From the NCBI GenBank assembly GCA_030180135.1, contig CM058237.1, positions 36,539,126-36,603,125 of the forward strand: a stretch of 64,000 nucleotides of DNA. The letters are read 5' to 3'. The translations under genes and the position numbers were made by a program. This DNA is from Orychophragmus violaceus (Eukaryota; Streptophyta; Magnoliopsida; Brassicales; Brassicaceae). Position 1 is the first letter of the stretch. Each line of letters begins with the position of its first letter. Positions 44,855 through 55,885 of the stretch are shown here, one piece after another. The notes beneath the pieces were generated by a model that saw only the letters and a list, made by a program, of their open reading frames with translations, had not been told where the DNA came from and ran no database searches.

Positions 44855-45491
44855 TGTTGGAAGTTTTGGTTGATCCTGATTCAATTCTCATATTGATATC
44901 AACCTAAACATGCATTAGATCTAGGTGTTCTTATCTAGAAACATTAGATCTCACCTTTTACCTGTTTGTTTGCAGCGGAATTGATGAACAGGTCAATGAT
45001 CAGGGAGATGCACCGAGAGATGGATCCTCCAAAGGCTCACACACGCACACCGGGAATTTGGCTGCTAGACCAGCAAGGAGAGGAGGCGCAGAAGAGAGGC
45101 TGGGAGGCGCAAAAAGGCTGAGGAAAATTAGAGACCTAGGTCTGATTTTATTCATTAAAATCTCTCCTAGTTCTCATGGGCTTTTGGGCCCAATTCTCAG
45201 TTCTGATTAAATCCCATGGATTTAATCAGGCCCTTTAGACTCTCTTGATACAGTAAATGCCTAGCACTTTTACCGTACTTCTGCTAAGCCGTTCCTTCGT
45301 ATTTTCCCGTTAGCTTAGGCGTGTGACCCATATGGGATCATATAATAAAGGCAATAAGTCCAAGACTTATAGATCATGAGCGGACTCTAGCAAGCCATCA
45401 TGACCCCCAACATTATATGACTTATGTCTGATCATTGACATACTCTTACTTTCTAGAGACAGTACCGAGATTACTGGACACAATTCCAACA
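44855..45491 (-). repeat. Copia element 2, 3' LTR
   Basis: The 637-bp repeat starts TGTTGGAATTGTGTCC and ends CTTCCAACA on the minus strand, with an inner purine run AAGTGGGAGATT just outside it. It reads the same as 51568-52204. Confidence 0.95.
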
Positions 45492-46340
45492 ATCTCCCAC
45501 TTGTACTGGAATCTCTGTATTCATAATCCTTTTGTCTCAATATCTCGATTAGTCATAAGGCAAGATTAGTGTCATCCTTATAAAGCCTAATCTTGTTCAT
45601 CGGACTCTGATTTGATACTGACAATCCAAACGACTCGGGACAGTCCGTTTGAGCATGGCCATGCATTTTCCAGTATTCAAATCTCCGATTGGCCTAGAGA
45701 TATTCACTCCATTTATATTGGAGGGACAAATTCCGTCTTGTTCCATCACTGTAAACTACTCATTTCATAATGTACCCAAACAAGGTCCTTATAACTATCG
45801 CAGAACGATAGCGTTAGACAATGATCAAAGTGCATCAGTCCATGTGCAGTCACATGCATGCGAACTCAGGTCTAAGGACTATACTCTATAGTCGTAGTAA
45901 GAATCTCTTATGACACAGATATAAATATCCTGAAGAGTTCTTATAAGCGGGTCTTGTCCGGTCGTATGTTCCCCAACATACACCTATGTACTGACTTTGA
46001 TGCCGCGCATCCATGACACACTAAGACTTTGTCATAAGTCACGTACCAATCCAGTCTCACACGGTTGTTGGTGTTCCAATTTCAACAACCTTCGACTAGG
46101 GACAGGATGATATAAACCATTTATCAAATATAGGATCTCATGATCAAGCTAAATGACTTCGATGACTCAAGATCAAATCATTTACTTCGATGACCTATAA
46201 AATGGTTCATATCATTTTGGAACGATTATTTCATCACAGTTAAAATAATCTTGAAATAATAATTTCATTAAACATCATTATATGTTTTACAAGAACATAT
46301 CAATAACTAAATAAAGCCCTTTACTAACTCCCACTGAAAT
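45492..46340 (-). other. Copia element 2, 3' non-coding region
   Basis: It is related to the same region of Copia element 1 (CATAAGGCAAGA, GGAGGGACAAAT, TCTAAGGACTATACTCTATA, AAATTAAGA with ACATCTTAA). No coding frame is present. Confidence 0.7.
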
Positions 46341-48942
46341 TAAGACTACATCTTAATTTCACTTATCCTACAGCAGCAGTCCGCGACTCGTGCTTAAGCT
46401 CAAGGAGTGGCTTCGTTAATAGATTAGCAACGTTCTCATTCGTTGAAACTTGCTGATCTACTTAACATCTCTGTCATTTATCTTACGGAATAGGTTATTC
46501 CACTAAGTGTTTGGATCTTTGATGTGCAGCTAGTCTCATCTAAGCTGGGAATCACATCAAGTTCAGTGATGAACTATTCTTTCCAAACAACCTCTTTCGC
46601 CGCTTCCCAAGCTGCGAATCATTCAGTTTAAGTCATGGAGTCAGCAACAGTGCCGTGCACCGCCAGACAGACACAAGACATATCCGGACTGTGACTGGAA
46701 ATCATCTTTGTCTGTTGGAAACTTGCCTTTCAGACTCGATCGACTTGTAGCACCTCACTTTCTTCTTTACCTAAAGAACTTATCCTTAGTATTCCTTAAA
46801 TACTTTAGGACATACTTTAGGAAACTTGATTCTTTGCTGGATTTGACTGGTCTTTACTTGTTTTGCTTAACATTAAAGCAATATCAAAACAAGTACGTGT
46901 CATGGCATACATGATAGATCCAATTGCCGTCGCATATGAATCCTATCCATGCATTCAAGCTCAGCAGTTATCGTGGGAAACTGCTACTTGCTTAACGTAT
47001 TGCCATGTGACATTGGCTTAAAAAACCCTTCTTGGAGTGCTGAAAACGTGTAGGACTTTGTCAATTTAAGAATCCTGACTTTGTCCTACCAGCTCTTCTG
47101 GATCTCTATCTTTAGATCCAGAATCCAAGACTTTCGTGGCTTTAACCATGTCAATCACTAAACCAACTCCCAAGCCAGTCCTTTACCGACTACAGCATTG
47201 GGACGTTGTTTCCGAGAATCAGTATGTCATCGTCATACATTTTGAGAAATGCAATATCGCTCCCACTAATCTATTAGTAAACGCTCAGTTCCATTTCGTT
47301 CCTGTTCAAGTCAAAACCTTGACTACTTCAACAGAACGAAGATTCCAACTCCGATATGTTTGCTCCCATCCATGAATGGATCGATGAAGCCAACTTACAC
47401 AAAATGTAATTCTTCGGAGTCCGGGCTCACTTCTTTGAATTTCGCAGATTCGTCGCTTTTAATGATCATCAGATCATGCGAACTTTCAATGATTATCAGG
47501 TTCAACAAATTCCGAGAAATCACTCTCGGATTAGTAACTGATTCATTCATATCTGCGAACTTCAGGCTCCACAGGTGTAGATTCTACAGAAATCTGTAAA
47601 TCCTTCCGCTGCTCTCCCTCAATAGGTAAAGCAGCCTCCTGTATTTCTCGAATTTCTTCGAGTTGTACTTTTACTCCCACTGTTCTTCTTGGAAAGTAAC
47701 TTCCCTTCTTAGAAAACAGAATGGTCGTAAAAAATACCTTTTACTCCCACTGTTCTTCTTGGAAAGTGATTTCCCTTCTTAGAAAACAGAATGGTCGTAA
47801 AAGTACCGAGCCTTGGTTTCCCTAAGAAAAACTTCGAGTTATGCTTTTACTCCCACTGTTCTTCTTGGAAAATAACTTCCCTTCTTAGAAAACAGATTGG
47901 ACGTAAAAGTAACAAGCCTTAGTTTCTCTAGGACAACCAGCGAAGTAGCACAACTACAAATACTCAGTAAAGACAAATTTGGATCGATTCCAATCCACAT
48001 TAACGTGGTGTCTTTCAACTGATATTGGTGGAACTATTTTAGCGTAAACTTAGATAATTTAGAGCGTTATTCTTAAATAATATCATGGAAGATTCGTGTG
48101 ACTCATCTTTAATCATTTCTAATAAGATCTGATTCTTTCTCTTAGAAATACCTCAAGGTTTTTCAGGAGAATTGAGCTGTGAAACGACTTCACACTCATT
48201 CAGATGATCACACCATCTGATGACTCAAGTATTTTCACTCGTGATTTAATTCAGAGTCTTAATACTTTCGTCACTCAGATTCTATACCTCATTCTGGAAC
48301 TCTTTCGACCATGTCAAAGAATTCCGACTTGTGTCTCATCAAATGAACACAGTCTTACTCACTGAAATAATCAGTAGAGATAATGAAGTGCAGGAAATTT
48401 TTCTCTGGCATTACTGCTCATCGGACCACATACATGAGTATGTTCAATCTCCAATAAGCCTTTGGGCCTTTCTCTAGCTCGGCTAAGATGGGCCCTTTAC
48501 TTTTGGTCCAGTAAGCATAATTCAAGTCTCATAAGATATCCATTCAAATGAGCCCAAAAGTCCATAACTATGGGGTTTCTGAATCCGACTTACTCTATTT
48601 GACCAAAATATTTATGCCAAGAAAAATTAGGTTTAATTCATCAGATTTAAACCAATTCGGTATTTATGTTACATTTAGGCACTCTTTGGTTTAAGATATA
48701 AAACCCATTCCATGAATAGGGTGCTACAATTAATATTTCATTAGGATCAAAAGAACAAAAACTTGTCTTTTATCAAAATGAAAAACATTCAAATTCTTAC
48801 AAGAAAATGAAAGATAACTCTGCTTAAAGCAGATACATTGTAGCAATTACTTAATACAAAACCAAGCCTCGAAGGCATCTACAAGTGAAAAACCCTATGA
48901 CTGAGGCAGCATCCATAGCTCCTTCCAGACATGCAGTTCCAC
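46341..48942 (-). pseudogene. Copia element 2, degraded pol
   Basis: Only traces remain. An integrase start is readable near 48380-48480 (GLLEIEHTHVCGPMSS in minus reading), linker sequence lies near 47640-47670 (KVQLEEIREIQ-type), and RT traces near 47220-47400. No frame longer than about 80 codons persists. Inside, an approximately 80-bp linker segment is triplicated (next entry). Confidence 0.6.
47661..47910. repeat. Tandem triplication inside Copia element 2
   Basis: Three copies of a unit start with CTTTTACTCCCACTGTTCTT and continue CTTGGAAA, then CTTCCCTTCTTAGAAAACAG, at about 47668, 47741 and 47845. The unit occurs once in Copia element 1 (from about 20881), so the triplication happened in this lineage. 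Confidence 0.85.
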
Positions 48943-49884
48943 TTACCCTTCCTTCAACGTTCTACTGTTGCTTAGGCTCTGCATATTATAACAAATATCA
49001 GTGCCACAACCAGTATCCAATACCTGCAAGGTAGAACTTGAAGTAATAACATGAATACCTGAGGAAGTAGTCTCATACATTAACTTCAACTCCTCATCGT
49101 CTTCCATGAATTTTATGCAATCTCTCTTCCAATGCCCTGTCTCTTTACAGTAGCAGCACTTACCAACGTAAGAGGTATCTGACTTGGGCTCGGAAGACAC
49201 ACGCTTGCCATGATTGAAAATCTGGACAACTTTGTCTTTACCCTTGTCAATACTAGGTTTAATAAACCTACCCTTCACGTTTGGCTCAACCGTTTTGAGC
49301 ATATCATGCAGTTCAGTCAACGTCTTCGTTAAGCCTTTCTTGATATAGTTCCTTACGAACTTATCATAGCTTGACGGCAGTGACTGCAGAATGATCTCAG
49401 TTGCCAATTCATGGCTAACTGGATAATCCAGTTTCCTCAGGTTATCAATATAACCTATCATTTTACTGACATGAGGACTTACTGGATGATCATTTGGTAG
49501 CTTGCAGCTAGTGAGAGACTTAACCAACTGGTATCTCTCCACTCTTATCTGCTCCTGAAATTTCAATTTCAGGCTGCTGATCATCTCTATTGGCTATTCC
49601 ATGTTCTCATATTGCTTCTGCAAGTCTGAGTCCATGGTAGCCAATATCAGACCACGCACATCTACCGCATCATTATAATGCTTATTCCAAGCATTATATA
49701 CTGCATGGGTGGCATTGGACCCGATCCTCACGGGGAGAGCTCTCTCAAGAACATAGTCCTTTCTCTCCTGCCTGAGGACTAGCCTCAGGTTCCGCGACCA
49801 AGTCAAGAAATTTGATCCGTTCAGTTTGTCCTTCTCAAGAACAGACCGGATCGAGAAAGTGTTTTGATTGTTTGTGCTAGTCAT
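48943..49884 (-). pseudogene. Copia element 2 gag-protease start with one in-frame stop
   Basis: The frame starts MTSTNNQNTFSIRSVLEKDK at 49884 and resembles Copia element 1 Gag throughout. A TAG at about 49591-49593 follows YENME where Copia element 1 has a Ser codon. The frame then continues without shift through SLPSSYDKFVRNY and LTKTLTELHDMLKTVEP to a zinc knuckle CCYCKETGHWKRDC and the protease start VLDTGCGTDICYN with its catalytic DTG. It stops at 48943. A single substitution separates it from an open Gag. Confidence 0.82.
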
Positions 49885-51554
49885 AACTGAAATATATATA
49901 AGATAAAAGGTTATTAGTTAATATGTTCAAATATGATTAATCTCGTATTAAATTTAATATGATTAATCACGCATTATATTCAATAACATAAGTTACCCTC
50001 AATAGAATATAATGATTCCAAGACCCACCTATAACTAAGATTAAAGTGGGCCACTGGCCGTCACCCAACCTTAGCTTATATCGGTAAGCCCTATATCGGC
50101 TAATTATATCCGTGATATAACTCTTGGTTGTGAATCTGGGCCCGAGGCCCAATCCACTCTGATGTCTCAAGGCCCGGGACTCCCGATGGCCTAGTCAAGA
50201 AAACCGGACTATACAGTCATGTAATCATTAATGTCTGGGACTCCCAATGACATTTATGAATCACAAACCGTCTTACCCACGCAAAAGCAGACATCCTCAC
50301 ACTGTAAGGCCATGAATGCAATTGAATGGGCTTTGACAGCTGACATAGCCTGGACAAGACATCCAACGCTTGATATTATTTGAGGTTCGTAGGTTTATTA
50401 AAATCATTCCCAAAATAGAAGATTACTATTTCGGGAAACTTTCTATTTATGGAAACCTACTATTTTTAGAAACTTTCTAAAATTGGAAACTTTCTAAAAC
50501 CGGAAACTTTCTAACTTTAGAAATTCCTTTAAAATCCAAAACCCGCAAATTCAGAAAATTCTATTTAAAGAAACTTTCTAATTATAAAATTTCGGAAACT
50601 TTAATTTAAAACGACTTTATAATTTTATAAAATAGTTTTTAAATTAATCTGAAGAAAGACTCAATTAACTGGCCCAATTGTTTTAACTTCTTGGCCCGAG
50701 GCCCAAGAATTGATCCATGTCCAAGACATGACCCAATTGTCCAATTAATTGACATAACCGGTCTGGTTCATTAAAACTGGTCTAACCAAGTTTCAATTAC
50801 TACGATGACCACAATTGTCAACCGGTTATTTACTAAACCGGAATTTCTCAATTTATTTGGTCCAACCAAATCAAATTAGAAATCCCTGGTTTAGGCACTA
50901 AATCCAATATTTCTTTCGACATTGGATTTCTAATCCTGGTTTAACCAGACTTAATAAACTTATTAATCTGTTTATTAAACCAGAACGAAGATTTTAATCA
51001 AGTTTTAAACCGAACCAGCTAACCGAAATCGAACCGGCCCATCAGACCCAAAACCCTAACCGGCCAGCCGTAAGCCTCACGCAAAAGCGATAGCCGCAGG
51101 CCAGACGCGTTTGATCCGGATCGGGACGTTCGCTCGGCAGCTCGGGACGGGATGGGACGGGACGCGACAGCCGGGCAGGCCGGGACGCTCGGGTGGGACG
51201 GTCGGGACGCACGGTCGCTCCACGATCGCCGAGCGATCGGGACGTGACGCGCGCGACATCCGGAAGCGATCGGGACGACGCGATCGACTCGACGCGACGA
51301 TCGACCGCGATCGGTAAACCGATCCGATCCGATCCATCCGTCCAGCCGCGTCCGTCCGTCCGATCCGTCCTCCTTCTCGGTCGATCACCAAAACATGAAT
51401 CATATAGCTCATGTTTTGTGATTTTTCTTGTGTGTTTAGAGTTCAATTCTGATTCTTAATCGTTTTATCTTATCAGTAATTGATTCAAAAACAATTCTAA
51501 GCAGATTAAACAACCTAAACAATGAATCTAAAACAAGAAACCTAAGAACCAATG
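49885..51554 (-). other. Copia element 2 leader with CpG-rich island
   Basis: A 1.67-kb leader separates the primer site from gag. Positions about 51100-51380 are very CG-rich, built of CGGGACG, GATCGGGACG, CGATCG and CCGTCCGTCC words. Arginine-rich open frames on both strands here are by-products of composition. Near 50420-50600 lies an array of GGAAACTTTCTAA-type repeats. Confidence 0.65.
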
Positions 51555-51566
51555 GCTCTGATACCA
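51555..51566 (-). promoter_or_regulatory. Copia element 2 primer binding site (initiator tRNA-Met)
   Basis: The complement of this site reads TGGTATCAGAGC, one base inside the 5' LTR, as in Copia element 1. Confidence 0.93.
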
Positions 51567-51567
51567 C

Positions 51568-52204
51568 TGTTGGAAGTTTTGGTTGATCCTGATTCAATTC
51601 TCATATTGATATCAACCTAAACATGCATTAGATCTAGGTGTTCTTATCTAGAAACATTAGATCTCACCTTTTACCTGTTTGTTTGCAGCGGAATTGATGA
51701 ACAGGTCAATGATCAGGGAGATGCACCGAGAGATGGATCCTCCAAAGGCTCACACACGCACACCGGGAATTTGGCTGCTAGACCAGCAAGGAGAGGAGGC
51801 GCAGAAGAGAGGCTGGGAGGCGCAAAAAGGCTGAGGAAAATTAGAGACCTAGGTCTGATTTTATTCATTAAAATCTCTCCTAGTTCTCATGGGCTTTTGG
51901 GCCCAATTCTCAGTTCTGATTAAATCCCATGGATTTAATCAGGCCCTTTAGACTCTCTTGATACAGTAAATGCCTAGCACTTTTACCGTACTTCTGCTAA
52001 GCCGTTCCTTCGTATTTTCCCGTTAGCTTAGGCGTGTGACCCATATGGGATCATATAATAAAGGCAATAAGTCCAAGACTTATAGATCATGAGCGGACTC
52101 TAGCAAGCCATCATGACCCCCAACATTATATGACTTATGTCTGATCATTGACATACTCTTACTTTCTAGAGACAGTACCGAGATTACTGGACACAATTCC
52201 AACA
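51568..52204 (-). repeat. Copia element 2, 5' LTR
   Basis: The 637-bp repeat has the same length and, on full reading, the same sequence as the 3' LTR. It is followed by duplication GATCT and the interrupted RT of Copia element 3. Confidence 0.95.
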
Positions 52205-52471
52205 GATCTGTATCAACGAAACCCGGTGGTTGCACCATGTAGACTTCTTCAGATAAGGTTCTTGCAAGAAAGAATTATTGACATCTAATTGTCTGATCGG
52301 CCAAGAGCTTGTAACAGCAATGTGAAGAATCAGACGGATTGTGGTCGTCTTAATTACCTGACTAAAGGTTTCTGAATAGTCAATTCCATGTTGTTGATTA
52401 TACCCCTTTACGACGAGTCGGGCCTTGTATCTTCTTATTGTCTTGTCCGTATTGTACTTATTTGTGAACAC
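52205..52471 (-). pseudogene. Copia element 3, reverse transcriptase, N-terminal part
   Basis: The frame reads TIRRYKARLVVKGYNQQHGI, then DYSETFSQVIKTTTIRLIL and IRQLDVNNSFLQ, the start of the Copia RT with its first catalytic Asp (QLDV). It ends at the insertion junction of Copia element 2. Confidence 0.85.
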
Positions 52472-52874
52472 CCAACGACATCCGACAATGTTGGTTGATG
52501 AAGATGGTGGTGGAACAATATCCCACGAGTGATTGATGATTTGAGCATTGAATTCTGCAATTATAACACTCCATTCTCATCTTGAAGTGCTTGATTGGCA
52601 GTGTGTGGTTCCTTCGAATCCAGAGTAGCTGCAAGCAAATATTTTTTGTTGGGTTTTCTGATACTGTCTTTAGCGCGGGTGGACATGGGATGGTTATTTG
52701 GAGGAATTGGTGGTTGATTTGGTGGTTGTTGCAAAGGAAGTGTAGATGACGGATTGGAATTTTGTGGTAGTGTTTGGTCGTGTGAAGAAGGAGATAGAGA
52801 TGGAGATGGGCTTTGGTGAGTATTTTATTAGGATTGGATTTGTTGGGTTGAGGCTGAATTAATGGGAGAAGTGT

Positions 52875-53831
52875 TTATTGGTGAGGTGGTTGGGCCGTGG
52901 GTTGCGGCCCATTTTCATTTGGAGCAGTGAGCTCAGAAGATGGGAGAGAAGAAGAATGAAGTGGCTGTTGTCGAGTCCGATGGTGATTGTTGGTGATGCT
53001 GGTGAAGGTCCGTGCACGGGGGGTCCGAGCTTGTGTATTAGTCGGGTCCACTTCTTCTATCACAGGTGACGGTGATTTCGATACAGAGAAGGGGAAGTTA
53101 TGTTCTTCAAATCGAACATGTCGTGAAGTGTATATCCTGCCAGATGGAATATGAAGGCAGTAGTATGCACTTTGGGTGGACGAATATCCCATAAAGACAC
53201 ATTGGAGAGATTGATCATCCAGCTTATGTTGAGCATAAGGACGGAGCCACGAATAGCAAGCACAACCGAAAATTTGGATTTTGGCATAGTTAGGGACTGT
53301 GCCAAATATCTTCTGATATGGCGTTTGCAGAGATAGGATCGGAGTCAGCAGTCTATTGATAATATATACTGCAACCGCAAAATCATAGGTCCAATATCTT
53401 TTTGGTACAGACGTTGTTGAGAGAAGTGTGAGGGTCATCTCTACTATATGTCGGTGCTTTCGCTCCGAGATACCTTTATGTTCTGGCGTAATTGGTGGAA
53501 AATTCATGTGAGAGATACCCTAAGCTGTGAGATACGATCGCAATGCAACAAATTATCCCCCATTATCTGTGTAGAAGGTACCCACTCTTGTCTGAAAACG
53601 ATTTTCTGCGAGGTTTTTGAAAGCAATGAAAGTGTCTTTGACTTGTGACTTCTGCTTGAGTGGATATAGCCAAGTGTACCGAGAGTAGTGATCAATAATA
53701 AGAAGATAGTATTTGTAGTTGTCAGTGGAAACTATGGGAGATGTCCAGACATTTGAGAATAGATATTCAAAAGGTCTAGTTGAGATGATTGTGGAGTTTG
53801 AAAAGGGGAGTTTGTGAGTTTTATTGATCAA
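52875..53831 (-). pseudogene. Copia element 3, integrase
   Basis: Frame 53553-53831 has the core start with DHYSRYTWLYPLKQKSQVKD and a TDNGG end. Frame 52875-53507 continues TPEHKGISERKHRHIVEMTL, then YWTYDFAVAVYIINRL and a GKT-type linker with FGCACYSWLRPY. The two frames differ, so at least one frameshift lies near 53510-53560. The D-D-E core residues appear present in pieces (TDNGG, ERKHRHIVE). Confidence 0.82.
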
Positions 53832-53939
53832 ACAATCAAAACAAGATAAAAGTGTTTGTGAAGATGCAGAAATAGGTAGAGAATAAGCAGAAGCAATAGT
53901 GTTTAGGATAGATAAAGAGGGGTGGCCTAAGCGAGAATG

Positions 53940-54660
53940 TCATGAGTGCATACTAGCTTTTGAGGTCGTCGAAGCATTCATGGCAACAGTTCTGTAGTCT
54001 GGCCATTGATACAACTCATGCTCAGTTTTCCCTTCGAGTAACGGGACCCCCGTGTTGAGATCCTTCACCTGAAAGGATGAGGGAAAGAATTCCACAGACA
54101 CACGGTTAGTATTGCATAAGCGATATACTGAGATTACATTTTTATGAATATCATGAACATATAAAACTTTATGTAGAGCTAATGAACGAGTGTTGGTAGA
54201 AAGAGTTGTGGAACCCGTTTGTTTGATCGGGACGTTGGTACCATCAGAAATGATGACTTCGTCACTGCCATGATAAGGCTGGTGAAGAAAAAGGTTCTGG
54301 AGATCCGACGTCATATGATGGGTTGCCCTGCTGTCAAGGAGCGAGTTGTTCGCTGTGTACGGAGAGCTAACTGCGACATTTTCTCGGGGCTGCCATGGAG
54401 TGTTGAATGTCTGACTTGCAGAGGTTGAAAACATCTGGAGCTGTGGACAGCGCTTGGCGCTATGTCCCTGTGTGCTGCAGATTTGAAAACGACCCAGATA
54501 CGGACGTGGTGCCCTTGTGTCTGAGTTGTGGTGTTGCTGCCATGTCTGCTGATTTGGTTGGCGAGATGATTAACTCCAGTTGTTGTTGTTGTTGTTTCGG
54601 GGTCTGTTATTCTGGCGAGAATTATTGTTGTGGCGAGATTGTTGAGCCACATTTGTTGTG
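53940..54660 (-). pseudogene. Copia element 3, zinc knuckle and protease
   Basis: The zinc knuckle reads FQICSTQGHSAKRC, where the first Cys of the usual CX2CX4HX4C is Phe. The protease start reads SLLDSRATHHMTSDLQNL, where the usual DSGATHH has Gly replaced by Arg. Frames 53940-54434 and 54311-54652 overlap, so a frameshift also lies here. Both substitutions would abolish function. Confidence 0.78.
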
Positions 54661-55350
54661 ATTGGAGAAGGAGACACCATTGTGTCTGCTACCGCAACGA
54701 TCATCATAACTGAGCAGTCGTTCATGAAGCTCAGTAATTGTAGGCGGAGTGTCTCTGCCCTCAACTTGATCAACCAGAGATTTGTATTCATCAAGGAAGC
54801 CTTCAAAGATGTAATCAATTTGGTCCTTATGTTCAATCGATTTTCCGAGAATGGCGAGCTGATCAAAGCGACTAGTGAGACCCTAGATGTAGACATCGAT
54901 GGTTTTGGTGTCTTTCTTCCAGTTTTTAAGCTGTCTCATCAATTGCTTGATAGCGCGACTTGGTTTGGCATAGGTGGACGCCATGGTGGTCCAGATCTCA
55001 GCGGCAGTGGTGGTACGGGAGACCAGTGTCTGGATGGAGGGGGATATGGCACCAATAAGCGCACCGTAAATCAGCCTATCTTGGCGCTTCCATATCGCAT
55101 ACTCAGGGTTGGCAGAGGCAGCATCGTCAACAGTGAAAGTAGCCGGTGGAATGACAGTCGATCCGTCAAGATGACCTGCTAACTCGTACCTATCTAGCAG
55201 AGCACGAATCTGGAGACTCCACATGAGATAGTTTGTAGATGTGAGTTTTGTCACATTGGACATGTTGATAGAGAGAAGGACTTGAGTGTTTGATGCAACA
55301 GTTTCGATGACAATGAGAGACGAGTTGCCTGAGGAAGCCATTGAATTCAA
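54570..55350 (-). pseudogene. Copia element 3, Gag
   Basis: The frame begins at about 55350 (MNSMASSGNSSLIVIETVAS) and has the UBN2 Gag landmarks KLTSTNYLMWSLQIRALLDR, AIWKRQDRLIYGALIGAIS and LMRQLKNWKKDTKTIDVYI. It stops at 54883 and resumes in frame 54570-54896. The start is close to the residual 5' LTR; an expected primer site is missing. Confidence 0.78.
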
Positions 55351-55500
55351 GTGTTTGTAAAAACGGAAAAATATATGTCTAGGGCTTTAATAAAATAATG
55401 ACACAATATTGCTATACAAAAAAGGATAGTAAAGATATATACAAATTGGTAATCAAAATACGATTTCATGTCTATTATATATGATTGCTTCCTTAAATTG

Positions 55501-55885
55501 TTATGGTGCCAAAACCGATTCCACATAAAAGTATATACTAAGACAGAAATATATACTTTGTTATTTCTTGAAAATTGTTTTATGGATAAATATTAAGGAT
55601 TTATTTGTCTAATTTTGTTTTTCAATAAATCGTCAGTTCGAACACACAAAAAAAACAATCAAACCCTTAATGAATCGATTGTTCAAAATTTGAAGATATG
55701 AGTTTTAAAACCAAGCATACACCACATTTGTAACGACGAATCTCTCGAATGTTATGATTATATCCTACAAAATTTACATTAATCATCTAATGATTTCCTT
55801 CCAATTAAAGAAAAAAAGTTATCAATTAATCCGAAAGAAAGTCATATGAAACAGAGCAATCTTCTATCCCTCGACTCATTCCTCC
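55501..55885. other. Spacer downstream of the MATE gene
   Basis: This AT-rich spacer is likely to contain the 3' end of the MATE transcript. No other gene is seen. Confidence 0.5.

Larger units (their letters stand above)
44855..52204 (-). mobile_element. Copia element 2, complete with identical LTRs, coding region broken
   Basis: A 7350-bp Copia element on the minus strand has 637-bp LTRs at both ends and the duplication GATCT (44850-44854 and 52205-52209). I found no difference between the LTRs on a full reading. It has a primer site, a gag with one in-frame stop, and only scattered remains of pol. It is related to Copia element 1 through gag, parts of the LTR and the 3' non-coding region. 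Identical LTRs mean very recent insertion; the broken coding region implies it moved using proteins from elsewhere. Confidence 0.94.
43527..55500 (-). mobile_element. Copia element 3, old, split by Copia element 2
   Basis: A minus-strand Copia element has gag, protease and integrase at 52210-55350 and the rest of RT and RNase H at 43712-44854. The gap is exactly Copia element 2. Short related LTR segments occur at 43527-43705 and about 55371-55500 (shared GACACAATATTGCTATACA, AAAGGATAGTA, GATATATACAAATTGGTAAT). The 5' LTR is incomplete and no primer site or duplication was found. Frameshifts and catalytic-site changes show it is dead. Confidence 0.82.

Noticed and set aside
51042..51459. Overlapping arginine-rich open frames on both strands
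   Set aside because: They result from the CGGGACG/CGATCG low-complexity island in the Copia leader.
54658..55182. 174-codon plus-strand frame opposite Copia element 3 gag
   Set aside because: It is the antisense shadow of the gag gene.
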